This document shows, one piece after another, positions 31,721-42,726 of a stretch of 64,000 nucleotides of DNA. The notes beneath the pieces are model-generated. The model saw only the letters and a program-made list of their open reading frames with translations, did not search any database and was not told where the DNA came from. Both the position numbers and the translations under genes were made by a program. The DNA is from Aphelenchoides besseyi (Eukaryota > Nematoda > Chromadorea > Rhabditida > Aphelenchoididae), in contig JAMPIQ010000003.1 of assembly GCA_024699855.1 (NCBI GenBank), positions 1,612,001 to 1,676,000 of the forward strand, read 5' to 3'. Each line of letters opens with the position of its first letter. Positions within the stretch are counted from its first letter, which is position 1.

Positions 31721-33705
31721 ATGAAAACAAATGAGACATCGAATACGTGCACCAACTTTCTTAGTTATAAGTTAATTTTAACAAAAAAGACGAACGGAAT
31801 TCAAAGCAATCACCCAATCAGTTTGCTTGTAAACAAGCAACAATTAAATGATCACATTGTGCAAACTCGGCAGATTAATACTTCCAAAACTATTCTTCTT
31901 TATTCACAGAATACTTGAACATCGCCATTGGAATAAACGAATTCGGTACTGAAAGTTAGTCGTGAAAACAAAACTGCTCAGGACTTCCTCTTTTCACAAG
32001 TAGATATCATCCAATTCAATGCTTTCCTTCATTGTCTTGTATCACCAACAGGTAGAATTGGTCTCAGAAAACGTTTTCATTGTAGAGAGCGATAAGATGA
32101 TTAAGTATTTGATAATTCATGCTCGCTAGTTTATCATCATGTCTATCCATCAATCGATTTTGTTTCATTCTTTATCTTTACACAAACTTGCTCTGAGCTT
32201 CACTAACAAATGTAAATTGACCCTTTGCCAAAAGTAACAAGGTCATCAAACTGAGTACCTTGTTGCAAAGCTTGTTTGTCAACATTTTTTACCAATTCTC
32301 ACGATTCTGTGGTCGTAAACCATCAATTTTTAATAGGCAGAATTTGCTTAAGAGAGTGGTGCACAGTGACGAAGATTGTCGTGTATTCCGACAACAAAAC
32401 ACAAGTGAAAGACCAAAAACTGTTTGATAGCCTAAAGTTTCGCTGATGTTTCTGTCCGCTTCTTTCCTTCCGTTTTTATCAAACCAACTGCTCGCAAAGT
32501 GTAGGCTCAACAGTCCGTTCGTATTTGGTTAAAAGTTTTAAGATGGTTGGTTAAACAGTGTAGGAATGGTTGTGGTGTTGCGTCAACAACCGTTGAGTTA
32601 AATTTTATTGTCAGGATTGCGAGACTGATCATACGTTGATGTTCGATCGCAGTTATCAAGCTTATATATTCGAGACATCAAATCATCGTTGTTCTCTTAA
32701 TTTTTGCTTTGAATTTCTCCGTTTAATTCTTTTGCTCGTATACTTGATTTGACGTCAAAGGCCGTGAAATATAAACCACTAGCTCTGGTTTTTGTTTGCC
32801 AATGGGTTTCACGGTTAAACATTGAGACCACAGAGCTCACATTTGGATGATTTGTTTTCGTCAGTGAATTCGCTCGGCAACTATCGAGAGTGTTTACGAA
32901 GTGGAAAGTCGCGGGAAAAAGAGTAACTCGGGTGTTCGAATTGGTGTTCCCACAGACTGCCAGTTAGCGCTAAGGCCGAATACAATTAACTAATACATTG
33001 AGTACGAAAGACTATTCGGAAATGAGAATTTGATTTCGAGTTTTACTTTTGGCTCGTGAGTGATTCCAACTCCATTTTTCGTGAATTGCATTAAACTCAA
33101 AGATCCAGCTTCGCTCTCATACTCGCGGCTGACTCGACAATCTCATTGTCCGACAAGTCATTTGGACCGGAAGTTGCATTTTTCAGATTTTGGTGTTTCG
33201 CACGGCAAATTTGATCTCACGGTTTCAGATGCAGAAAGAAGATAAACAAGAAGCTGAACTTAGCGATGTGATCGCTTCAAAGGTCGTCTTTTTGATTGTT
33301 TTCTCTCGATGATTAGATTCGAACTTGTGATACCACTTTTCTGTACGTTTATCGCTCTACGTGTAATCGCGTTTCCACCTTTGGGTTTTTGTCGTCGTAA
33401 TTTCTTGTCAAATTCCATGTTACCTCACCTCTCGAACTTAATGTTTGAGTTCTCGCAAGCCGAACTGTGCTCTTTTCTTCGGTCTCTTTGCCTCAAAAAC
33501 ATAAAGTCGAGCAAACGATACAAAAGTGAGAGGCTTGCTGGTGTGGACCGAATTTCCCGTTATCTCCACGGTGAATTCCTTTTTCCACAATCTCCGACTA
33601 AAAAGCGTTGAATGTTTGAGACCGAAATTTGTTGAGATCGAAATGAAAATGACGTGAATTCGAGTTGTCATCATCTGTTGATCGACTACAATTTAGACCC
33701 TGAAA
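31721..33705. other. Long intergenic stretch, no gene called
   Basis: Nearly 2 kb without a convincing exon chain. Short open frames at 32289-32510, 33060-33245 and 33309-33611 lack splice support or family resemblance. The right end is the promoter of the first nuclear receptor. Confidence 0.45.
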
Positions 33706-35264
33706 ATGTTAGAACTCAAATCGGAAACCTTTGCAAGTACTCCCTCATGTTCATCATCGACGTCAAGCAACTCTTCCAACTCGCCAACTCGGGATTCCTC
33801 GCCATCCAACACCCATGTAGTTCGCTGTCCGGTTTGCGGTGGTCCAGTGAGTGGGTCTAATGAGTGGATTAACAAAAGTGGTAACTTCAGGCGTTCAATC
33901 GGCATTTCGGGATTCATTCCTGTAACTCCTGTGGTAAGTGATTGAGACGCGATTTACCGTTTAATTTTTTATTTTAGCGGCCTTCTTTCGAAGGTCAGTT
34001 TTTAAGTTCAAATTTAATTTTATGTGGACTTTCGATTATCGAATACACAGTTGAGTTGATGATTGTTTTTTAAAGAACCGTTGGAATGAAACAAAGACAC
34101 GTTTGTGCTCACGATAAAACCTGTCATATTCGAATAAGTGAAGGACGAAACATCTGCAAATTTTGTCGGTAATACCTTAATTTACTAACTCCAACCATTA
34201 GCTATTTTGAAGTTGGCATCGGTGTATTTCCAACGGCATGATCGTCAATTCGGTGTGCAGCTCTCGTGTCAGCGAAGTTCCCGATTCGAGTGAATTGTGG
34301 AGAATCACGATGGCACAGAGAGCAACGTTTGTCAATCGTTTTAACGCAATCATTAAAGCCTACGGAACCAGTGAAGTCAGTTGAAGTACCTACTGATCAC
34401 AAACCTCTTCGAGCTGTCTTCAGGGCGTCTCACCAGTTGGCTACGAAAATCCAGCGTTTAGTCACACGATCACAGCGATGCGGGCCGAGATTTCCGTTTT
34501 AGTCGATTACATGCGAGCTTCGGGATTTCACAATCTTGGTTTGAGTGGGAATGAATTTGTGAGTTTAATATTGTTTGTTGCTTACAGAATAATTCTTTTA
34601 GGCTCATTTAACACGTGCACTTTTCTATCCGTGGTGCACTTTCCAATGTGTTATCAATACTTTACGAAATCAAGGGCACAAGTCAAAGACTGCTTTTGGC
34701 ACTGACGAGTCTCATATGCTTATCGACAACGGTGTTATTCGTCGATACGTTGAGACATGTGATGGACTTTTGGATTACGGGATGGTCGCCAAGTTCGTTT
34801 AGACATCTTGAGATATTCAATTATCAAATTTAGATACACGAAGAAGTGTTTCACTGATTGTCTTCATGCTGTCGAACTGATACATAGCCTGAAAATGGAG
34901 GACACCGAACATTCAGCTTTATATCAGATCTTTGCGTTGAGTACTGCTGCCCGAATGTTTCCGACCAATAAAGAGATTCGTGCACGACTTAATCAGCTTT
35001 TTGCACTTCTGAAATCTCATTATCAAGAGAATCAAAGCGATGTGCCGATTCGATTGGGAAACATGGTGCTGCTATTGGGCGAATTGGAGGTGTGGTTTCA
35101 ATTTTTATCAGCAATCCATTGATTGTTTCAGAAATTGACAAACTTTTTCGGGGAGTACGTGCAGATACTTTACGGTTAGTTTTGCTTTTTGTGTCTTCTA
35201 ATCTTCCTTTATAGTTAACGGTTACAACAGCATTGCTGCTCAGATGGGAGACTCTAATTTATAA
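33706..35264 (+). CDS. Nuclear hormone receptor 1
   Basis: Ligand-regulated transcription factor of the expanded nematode family. A Ser-rich N-terminus (about 40 residues) leads to the DNA-binding domain. Zinc finger 1 runs CPVCGGPAFNRHFGIHSCNS with P-box CNSCAAFF, and zinc finger 2 through CAHDKTCHI, CKFC and CRWHRCISNGM. The finger-2 join uses the acceptor TTTTGAAG at about 34208, not the earlier CCATTAG, which would break the frame. The ligand-binding domain follows with RATFVNRFN, YMRASGFHNLGL and, near the end, ALSTAARMFPTNKEIRARLN and MVLLLGELE, ending MGDSNL at 35264. The P-box CNSCAAFFRR is of the divergent nematode type. Convergent with receptor 2, whose stop is only 88 bp away. Confidence 0.9.
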
Positions 35265-35352
35265 TTACGTTTATTATTGAATTCTTTTTTTTGGATCAAT
35301 TTAATGAATTAAATGCTATTTGAATGACGATAGCAGGCTTGATAGTTGTGAA

Positions 35353-36712
35353 CTAAAGTCCGTAATCATGAATGATCTTCGGCAACGTTCTTTCGAAACC
35401 ACAGAGTGCAAGTAGCATCGCAAACTCGTTGAATTCCTGCTCGATGTCCTACAAATAAAAACGATATAAACAATCGAATCAGCAAACGGACGTTGATTTC
35501 GTAGAGCAGAAGAATCATATCGCCAAATCGCACCGTTGAGTCTCGATAGTTTTCTGAAACACAAAAACCACAATAAACATATCAGTGGGAATATGATACC
35601 ATCGTGGTACTGTTTGATTTGTCGGAGGATCTCATTCGTATGTTCGGCAATCTCGCGCACATTCGGAAACAGCACTTGAGCCTCTTTCATCAAACACAAA
35701 GTAAGCAAAGTCGAATACTCGATTCTATCCAAATGTGCGTTGTGAAAACGCTGTGCAACATCCAAACTTAACTCCAGTATTTTGAGATAATGTCTAAACC
35801 TGTTATTGAGCTTCTAGCCTTCTGAATACTAACTTTGCTGCAACATCAACATTCTCTATTCTATGCTCTTTCCAGTATTCCTGACAATCGTACTGTGAAA
35901 CCGGCAAATAGCCGCATTCACTAAAGTGAACAACTTGATTGAAATGCCCGCCGTTTCGTAGAGTTGCGGTTAAACCGGAGAAGAATAGCCACTTGTAGTA
36001 GCTTTGTTTAGCAATATGTGCCTAAAAACTGTTCATTACAATCGAAACGATGAGTACCTACCAAATCAATGTCTCTTAAACCAAATTCCTTCAATCCAAT
36101 ATCACGCAAATAGATGATCAACGTCTCGAATTCACTTGCTTTTGACATTTTCATTCGATTAAATGACGGTTTGTAGACGTTCATTTCCAGTTTACAGTTC
36201 ATACGTTGCGACATCTTCGACAAAATGTTCAGTTTGTTGACGAAAGCAGCGTCCATCGCTTTTCCGGTTCTTTCCAACAACGAACAATCGCTAAATCGGT
36301 CTTCGGCATTCACGAGTTTGCGTATCAAAATCGAGTCTATGGCCATTCCATTTCTTACGCAGGACTGTAAACGACACGATTTACACATCGGTCCAGGACC
36401 ACTTAGATGACAATTCTTTTTGGTACACAAATAGTTTCGTCTCAACAAAATAGTTCGTCTAAACTGCGAAAACTTTGTTGCTTGTCAGATCGGATGAACG
36501 AACCTGAAGAATGACCCACAGGAATTACATGCCACAACTCCTGAGTGGGATATGTAATTAGAAATCGGATTTGTCCTTTACAACTCACCATAATGCGTTC
36601 TAAAAGCTTTATTTTGACATATTGTACACTGAAGAGGAGATCGACTGAAGGAACATGTTTGAACAGCCAAGTCATCAGTCATAGTCATCTTCCACGCATT
36701 TGACTGAAACAT
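35353..36712 (-). CDS. Nuclear hormone receptor 2
   Basis: Another divergent nuclear receptor. Finger 1 is CTICQNKAFRTHYG plus VVACNSCGSFF (P-box CNSCGSFFRR), joined by splices at about 36540-36590 and 36456-36503. Finger 2 contains CTKKNCHLSGPG, CKSCRLQSCVRNGM. The ligand-binding domain includes DCSLLERTGKAMDAAFVNKL, KASEFETLIIYLRDIGL, and AHLDRIEYSTLLTLCLMKEA with ILLLYEIN. The last exon (DIEQEFNEFAMLLALCGF ...) ends IIHDYGL at 35353. The start is placed at the ATG at 36712, but 36688 is also possible. One intron is nearly identical to the matching intron of receptor 3. Confidence 0.88.
36453..36491 (-). repeat. 39-bp intron segment shared by receptors 2 and 3 (copy 1)
   Basis: Identical to 39155-39193. 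It covers the 3' two thirds of the intron that interrupts the FFR/RT codons of finger 1, plus the first coding bases (ACGAAC). Confidence 0.85.
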
Positions 36713-37805
36713 TCCTTTTGATACTTCCAATTTATATGATCGTAAGCCGGAAACTGCGCGTGCATTTAGAAAGCAAAAGAAGACAAACAATAAAAGTTCG
36801 AACGATGAGACCAAAAAATGGTGTTGAACACAACGTTTGAAGCTGAACGTAGGGAGTTAAACGGCTGTTTGTTTTCGAGAGTTATTTTAAGATTGCAAGA
36901 GGATAGTCGGAAATAAGCTCATGATTTTGTCACAGCTAAACCAAGAACATAGTTATCGACGATGTCGTTTAAGTGACACAAACTAGACTCCCAAAAGTCT
37001 TAATAAACCCAGATCTTGTAATCAAAAACAATTAAAGTGTCTAGATTTAAAAGTCAAAATGAAACGAAAAATAGTGAATGGTTACGAACAGACAACTGAC
37101 GAGCTGTACAAACAAACAAAAAACGTTATCGACCAAATTTAAGGTGCGTATTGAATGGTGACTTCGACGAGTGTATACATAGATCGAGGTTAAACGGTGT
37201 GTGCAGACTGTTTAAGTTCAAATTTCAGCAAATTAACTACGCACGAGTGTATGCTTGCATTCTCTGTGTTTTCGAGCGTTCTGCTCAATAATTTTGTGGA
37301 CTAAAAGTACAGAAGATGAGCATTAAAACGACAGGTAGTTCAAACGATGAGGTCCTTATTCCCTCGCATACGAAGCTTTGTCGTTCAATCGTGTTGTCTT
37401 TGAAAACTCACACGACTTTCTGTAGTTTGCGCTCTTGTTGCAAATTTTTGTCTTGTAGTTTGTCATCTTAGAAGATGTTGTTAAGGTCTTTTGTTCTAAC
37501 CAACAAGTTTATTAGCTACTTCAAGGAAAAGTGTCAATTTTATTCGGAATTTAAAGCACTCAATGTTCTTTGTTTAATTACGAACAATGGTTAGTTGTAA
37601 TTTTATCTCATCGAGACCAATGTTTTCAAAAAATTGAAGACAAAAAAGACGTAGAGTACTGATGGCTTAAGAGCAAACATCTTGAACGCAAAGAATTACA
37701 CCGGAAAACTTTGATTCCCACAATTAGTACAAGAAGTTCAGATTTTGATTGCACCAGATGGTTGGCGTATTAAAGTGAAAGTCACAGGAAAGACGTCAAG
37801 AACAG
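36713..37805. other. Intergenic between receptors 2 and 3
   Basis: About 1.1 kb, AT-rich, with no convincing exon. Serves as promoter of receptor 2 and 3' region of receptor 3. Confidence 0.45.
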
Positions 37806-39446
37806 TCAAATGTTTGTGAAACCATAGTTCTTTTGAATTTGCGGCAAAACAACTCCATAGCCGCTGATTTCCATTAGTACGGCCATTTGCTTTATGTGCG
37901 GATTCATTTCGTTGATGTCGTTCAACAGCAGAATCACGTTTCCCAATCGTAGTGCAACATCCGAATACGAAGTTTCGTGATAATCTGCCATTTGGATTAG
38001 TCACTCATTTGTACATCCAAATTGTTTTACCTTTCATTTCTTGGAAAAGATCAGCTAACCGTTGAGCAACTCCTTTTGATGTAGGAAACATTTCGCGAGC
38101 TTCGGTTAGAACCAAGAGCTGCGATAGTAAAGCAAATTCGGTTTTGTCCAAATGAGCTTCGTGAAACCGTTGACCGATTCGCATTCCTCTCAAAAAGAGT
38201 TCGTACCACGATCTTAAAACACAGCGTAAAGCCTTGGCACCATTGTATTAGTTACTTTGCAATCACTGGTAAGTTCCCGATACGATGACTAAGAAAGAAT
38301 TCGAAACACTCATCATATGATACAGGAATATGACCACGATCCGAAAAATACACGGTTTGAGTGTGATGTCCACCAGATCTCAACGTAACTGCTACAGCAG
38401 TCAAGAACAACCATCGATAGTAAACTCGAATGGCGATTTTTGCCTGAACGTGAAATTGAATAGAGGATCTTAAATGTACGATTACCAGATCCAATTCTGT
38501 AAAACCAAATTCAGGAAATCCACTATCTTTTAGGAAAATCAAAAGCACTTCAAATTCGGAGTGTTTGGACATTGCGGTCTGCTGTACTGATGGTTTCAAG
38601 CTGCCCATCTGAGCGACTGTCTGCAAATCACAAACTTTGAAAGAAGTGTAAAGGAAACTGACGTTGTATTCTCTTGCAATTTTACCCATCAAGTTGATTT
38701 TGTTCACGAAAGTCGCTTGTCGAGCTCTGACGATTCGTTGCAAAAGCGAGCAGTCACGGAACTGATCTTCTTCAGCCAAGAGTTTGCGTCGGAAAATCGA
38801 GTCGATGATCATTCCGACCTCCACACAGCGTTGAAACCTGCAATCAAAGTCATTAAACTACACAATGAAAGTTGCTAGATATAACACTCGATTTCAAGAC
38901 GAGCTCAGTTAATCAATTGAAAAGAACTGGTCAATACAACCGGGTTAAAGCTTAACGAGTTAATACGATCTATGTTGATCTTGAGAGGTTTGCAAAAACG
39001 TTAATTCGCGATACTCACCTACAGTATTTGCATAACCGGCCTTCTGAAAAGACAATTGAAGAACTTAAAACTGCCAATTTCTGTACCTTTGTTTCCGGCT
39101 TCTGTCAGAATGCAATTCTTCTTCGAACAGTAGTAATTTCGACGGTTGCTGACTGTTCGTCTAAACTGCGAAAACTTTGTTGCTTGTCAGATCAAATGAA
39201 AAGTCACCGGAAGAATGATCCACAGGCGTTACACACGGCCGCTCCGTAGTGATTGCGCTTTGCCGCACTCTGACAAACTAAACATGTCATACGACTCGAG
39301 TAAACACCGGCAGTCGATGTACAGGGTCGATTATTCATCGGACTGACCGTAATCACATCGATTTCAGCGTCTATTTCGGTTGATGTCACAGAGGGCGGTT
39401 CATCTGGCGTATCACGGGAATCTTGCTTCGGTATTCGAATGTGCAT
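37806..39446 (-). CDS. Nuclear hormone receptor 3
   Basis: Third receptor of the cluster, same strand as receptor 2 and its closest paralogue in the window. The start at 39446 (MHIRIPKQDSRDTPDEPP) precedes an acidic, Thr-rich leader. DNA-binding domain: CLVCQSAAKRNHYGAAVCNA with P-box CNACGSFFRR, then CSKKNCILTEAGNKEGRLCK and CRFQRCVEVGM. The last join uses a longer intron (about 38840-39015). Ligand-binding domain landmarks: QFRDCSLLQRIVRARQATFV, HSEFEVLLIFLKDSGF, HLDKTEFALLSQLLVLTEAR and LRLGNVILLLNDINEMN; stop at 37806. Motif order and spacing match receptors 1 and 2, so all three likely derive from tandem duplication. DNA target and ligand unknown. Confidence 0.88.
39155..39193 (-). repeat. 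39-bp intron segment shared by receptors 2 and 3 (copy 2)
   Basis: Identical to 36453-36491, at the homologous intron position. The flanking coding bases differ between the genes. Confidence 0.85.
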
Positions 39447-40410
39447 CTCAGAAAGAACTGGTATCTGTTGAGTAGGTTAATGCGATTCCGTACAACAATT
39501 CGACAATTCACTTCATGAGGCCGGAAATGAAGGTTTGTATGGTTAGTCAGAGAGAATCCGCATCACAGTTCACGTGTGTAACAAATAGGAGCGGCCTATT
39601 TCGGAGTTTGTAATCGATAAAAAAAGCTACGCGAATACAAACTAAAAAGCTTTGATTCAGAAAATAGAAGCTCACGGACAAAGGCAAAAATGGTTTTAAT
39701 TGCTAAACAGAACGTGTACACTTTGTACACGAACATAGGAGTCGAGTCTGGATTAAGAAGCAAATTCTTTTATAATTCACACGACACTAATGCAATAAAG
39801 CAGTTGACTAACTGGAAAAAATTTGTCGAGTTCTTCAAACTTCCGATTTGCTTCAGCAAAAAACCCAATGAAATTGGACCGTCTGGAGCAAGTTTCCAAT
39901 TAATTTTGCAACTAAAGTTCTTCGAATGATTTCTAATCGACCATTTGACATGCAAAAGATTTCCCATAAGAGAATGCCAGAATTCCACATTTGTACTGTT
40001 ATGACGTGAGGACGAAACTACAAGGTTGTTTCAAAGTGTACTGTAGAGTGTGGAAAGGAATTAACTTATCAAACAATAGGAAACTCATAAGCAAGAGAGT
40101 CCGCTTTTTTGACTATAACCAATTGCACAGCAACAAACCTGGGCGGTTCGAAAACACTTCAGACTTTTCGTCGACATTCTGAGGTGTTGAAAATCCCTTT
40201 AGACTTCGGAACTTTAAGTCACCAATAGTTAAGAATGCAAAGTCGATTGCAGTTTTTTCTTACACCTATTTTTCTCCACGTCAATGATAACACAAACTAA
40301 AGTGGAAAGTAGACAAATGTTGACAGTCGTTTGGATTCTGTGATAAGAACCAAGTGTACAAAATCAAGTTTCCGGAAGTTGCTAAATCGAAACAAACCAA
40401 TGAATTGGCG
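39447..40410. other. Intergenic, no gene called
   Basis: Promoter side of receptor 3. The open frame at 39690-39929 has no splice or family support. Confidence 0.4.
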
Positions 40411-41361
40411 TCAAGATTTGAGACAATATGCACCTAGTTTTCGACAGGAGTTGCGAAACCGATGTTTGTGTTCACCGCAGAATTTTAATCTGACCCTTAT
40501 CAGCATCAGCAATAGAAAAAGATGATCATTGACTTCGGGCGTAAATGACGAAAAGTTTATGTTTGTCGCAAACTTCAAACTAAAAGGCATAAACTGATCC
40601 GTGGGTGTGCTCTCAACTTCAACCACGTTTGTTTTGATATGCTGAAAAACACTTCAACTCATGACGTTAAAGTATCATACTTCCAGAGAAAGGATTCTTA
40701 GCCACGTGATATGTTTGCAGTCTAATGTAACAACTACAAGACTTCTGCTCGAAATGCGGGTGTGATCTAAGCGAAAGTTCAAACAGACACAAATGAATCA
40801 CAGAGAATTCAACACTCGAGTCTCGCAATAACGAATTTCGATCTTACCCGAAGGTTTTGGATTCGTGGACTCTTTTGTTTGTCCAATCAACCGAATGCTC
40901 TCGACGGCAAAGCGGTTGAACAAACGAGTGGATGGAATTTGCAAAGTTAGTGACGTCTGTGCCCCGCAATTTTTAACGTTCGCAAACACAAACTAAAAAC
41001 ACAAATCCAACGTAGCGATCAACTCACAAACTTGAATACCAACACAAACTCACGATGTTGTCTTCGTGACAACGGAAGTTTAGTTGAAAAAGAAAGGTTG
41101 AAATTATTCAGCTGACGATTGAATTTCATCGACAGACGGGTAAAAAGATCACGCAGTCTTCTGAATTTACGGCGGCGCGAGTGAAATTCAATGCCAAACT
41201 CCGAGATGCAAAAACACGTATCCGATGGTTTTTGCTGACAAACACCGAGAAGTCGAGTTTCTGCAACGAACAGTAGACGTGTTTTAGGTTACCAGATAAA
41301 TGCTAGTACCCTCAAAAGATCTTAATTTAAAGTCTAGAAACCCTTCGAAGCACCTGGACGT
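40411..41361 (-). CDS. Unrecognised spliced gene, 5' end unresolved
   Basis: Six minus-strand exons chain in frame through GT-AG introns. They read in order: CFEGFLDFKLRSFEGTSIYL, KLDFSVFVSKNHRIRVFASR, LNNFNLSFSTKLPLSRRQHR, FVFANVKNCGAQTSLTLQIP, DHTRISSRSLVVVTLDCKHI, and HIKTNVVEVESTPTDQF through to the stop at 40411. Each donor (GTAACC, GTAAAT, GTGAGT, GTAAGA, GTATGA) is followed 30-60 nt later by a T-rich AG acceptor. The product looks rich in beta strands. No family is recognised. The first exon begins after a TTAATTAG acceptor, so at least one upstream exon, probably within 41386-41634, is missing from the model. Confidence 0.5.
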
Positions 41362-41649
41362 CTAATTAACCAAATTTAAAGTCCTTCAGCGACGACCTTG
41401 TGAATTCGTTTGATCGAGAGTCAGCGACTTGTGGTCACAGGAAAAGATTAGAGAACGAGCAAAAAAGTACGTGGACAAAACGCGAAGATTTGGTTTAAGG
41501 AAAAGGCATTTCGTCCACGTTGCTATGCAATGGATTTTGGCTCCAAGTAGTTTCGTGAGATCTCGTGTTAATTTTATAGATAAACATCTTGTGATGTTTA
41601 TACTCATGATATGAATTGGAGGAAACGACAACATTCCTTAATTAGCAGG

Positions 41650-42726
41650 ATTAACAAACAGATTCACGCAGCACCTTCAGAAATTGCGGTAGGATAGAAA
41701 GCAACAGACATCACACTCCAAACGTCGTTAAAAATTTTTTGCGACGCCAAAACGTTTTTGCGTGATGTTTGGCCGGAAGACACGAGAGAGTTAACGCAAA
41801 CACGAAAGACAAATCAACGAGCGTGTGTGGAGACAAATCGGAGTGAAACAAAAACGACGAAAAAGCGTTTTGTAGTTTCCCCCGACTGTCAACTTCAACA
41901 CAAGAAAAAGATACACTGAAGGGAAAAGACACACGAGTTGACTGTTTTGTGTGTGTCAATTGCGTACATGAAAGAATTGAACTTGTAAAACAATGATACA
42001 CATTCATCGCCCACCACCTTATAAGTTTTCGCGGATTTTTGTGTCAAAGTCGAAAAGAATTACACGGAAGAGCGATGCGAAAGGTCGCAAAAAATTGTGC
42101 ACTTGAACCACTAGTCACCATCCAACTCTTCGACGTGCAAAACGACCGTTTTCGGTCTTTGATTTGTATCAATGGGCGATCAACAGATGAACTTTTAATG
42201 CGATTTTCGTAAAATTGACTTAACATTTTATCAAAAGGTTAACGCAAAATTGAACTTTTCGTCCTCGCAATTCACGTGTTTTGAACATGCAAAAGTACCG
42301 AACCTTTCCACCTACTACGAAAAGCTTTTAACATCAAAAACAACGTTTCATGATCTTGCAACTATCCAACGAACCTTCGACCAATGATCACGATGAACCC
42401 CAAGAATTATTTGAACATCATTTGCATTGAATAACCAGCGCACTATGAACTGAAGTCTTTACTTCGAAAGCCAAGCAGTGCTGGTCAGCAACAATTTGTT
42501 CGTCTCTAACCGTACCGATTTTATTTGTCAAACAAAAGTTGATCGGATGCATGTTTCCCGTGAAAGTTTCTAATCATGATTGAGAGTCAAGTACGAATGT
42601 TCTGTTCAGACGATTTTTATTACAAGAACCTGCATCTTATTATCATAGTCACATCATATAAGACAAGCATAAGTCTATTCCAATCGTAAGCATTTAAAGC
42701 AAATTACAGGTTTCTCAGACCGTTTT
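41650..42726. other. Intergenic, no gene called
   Basis: About 1.1 kb. A minus-strand open frame at 41711-42007 has no signal, domain or splice support. Confidence 0.4.

Noticed and set aside
41050..41075. Short perfect hairpin GTTGTC-TTCGT-GACAAC
   Set aside because: It lies within a coding exon of the unknown spliced gene and is too short to mean much.
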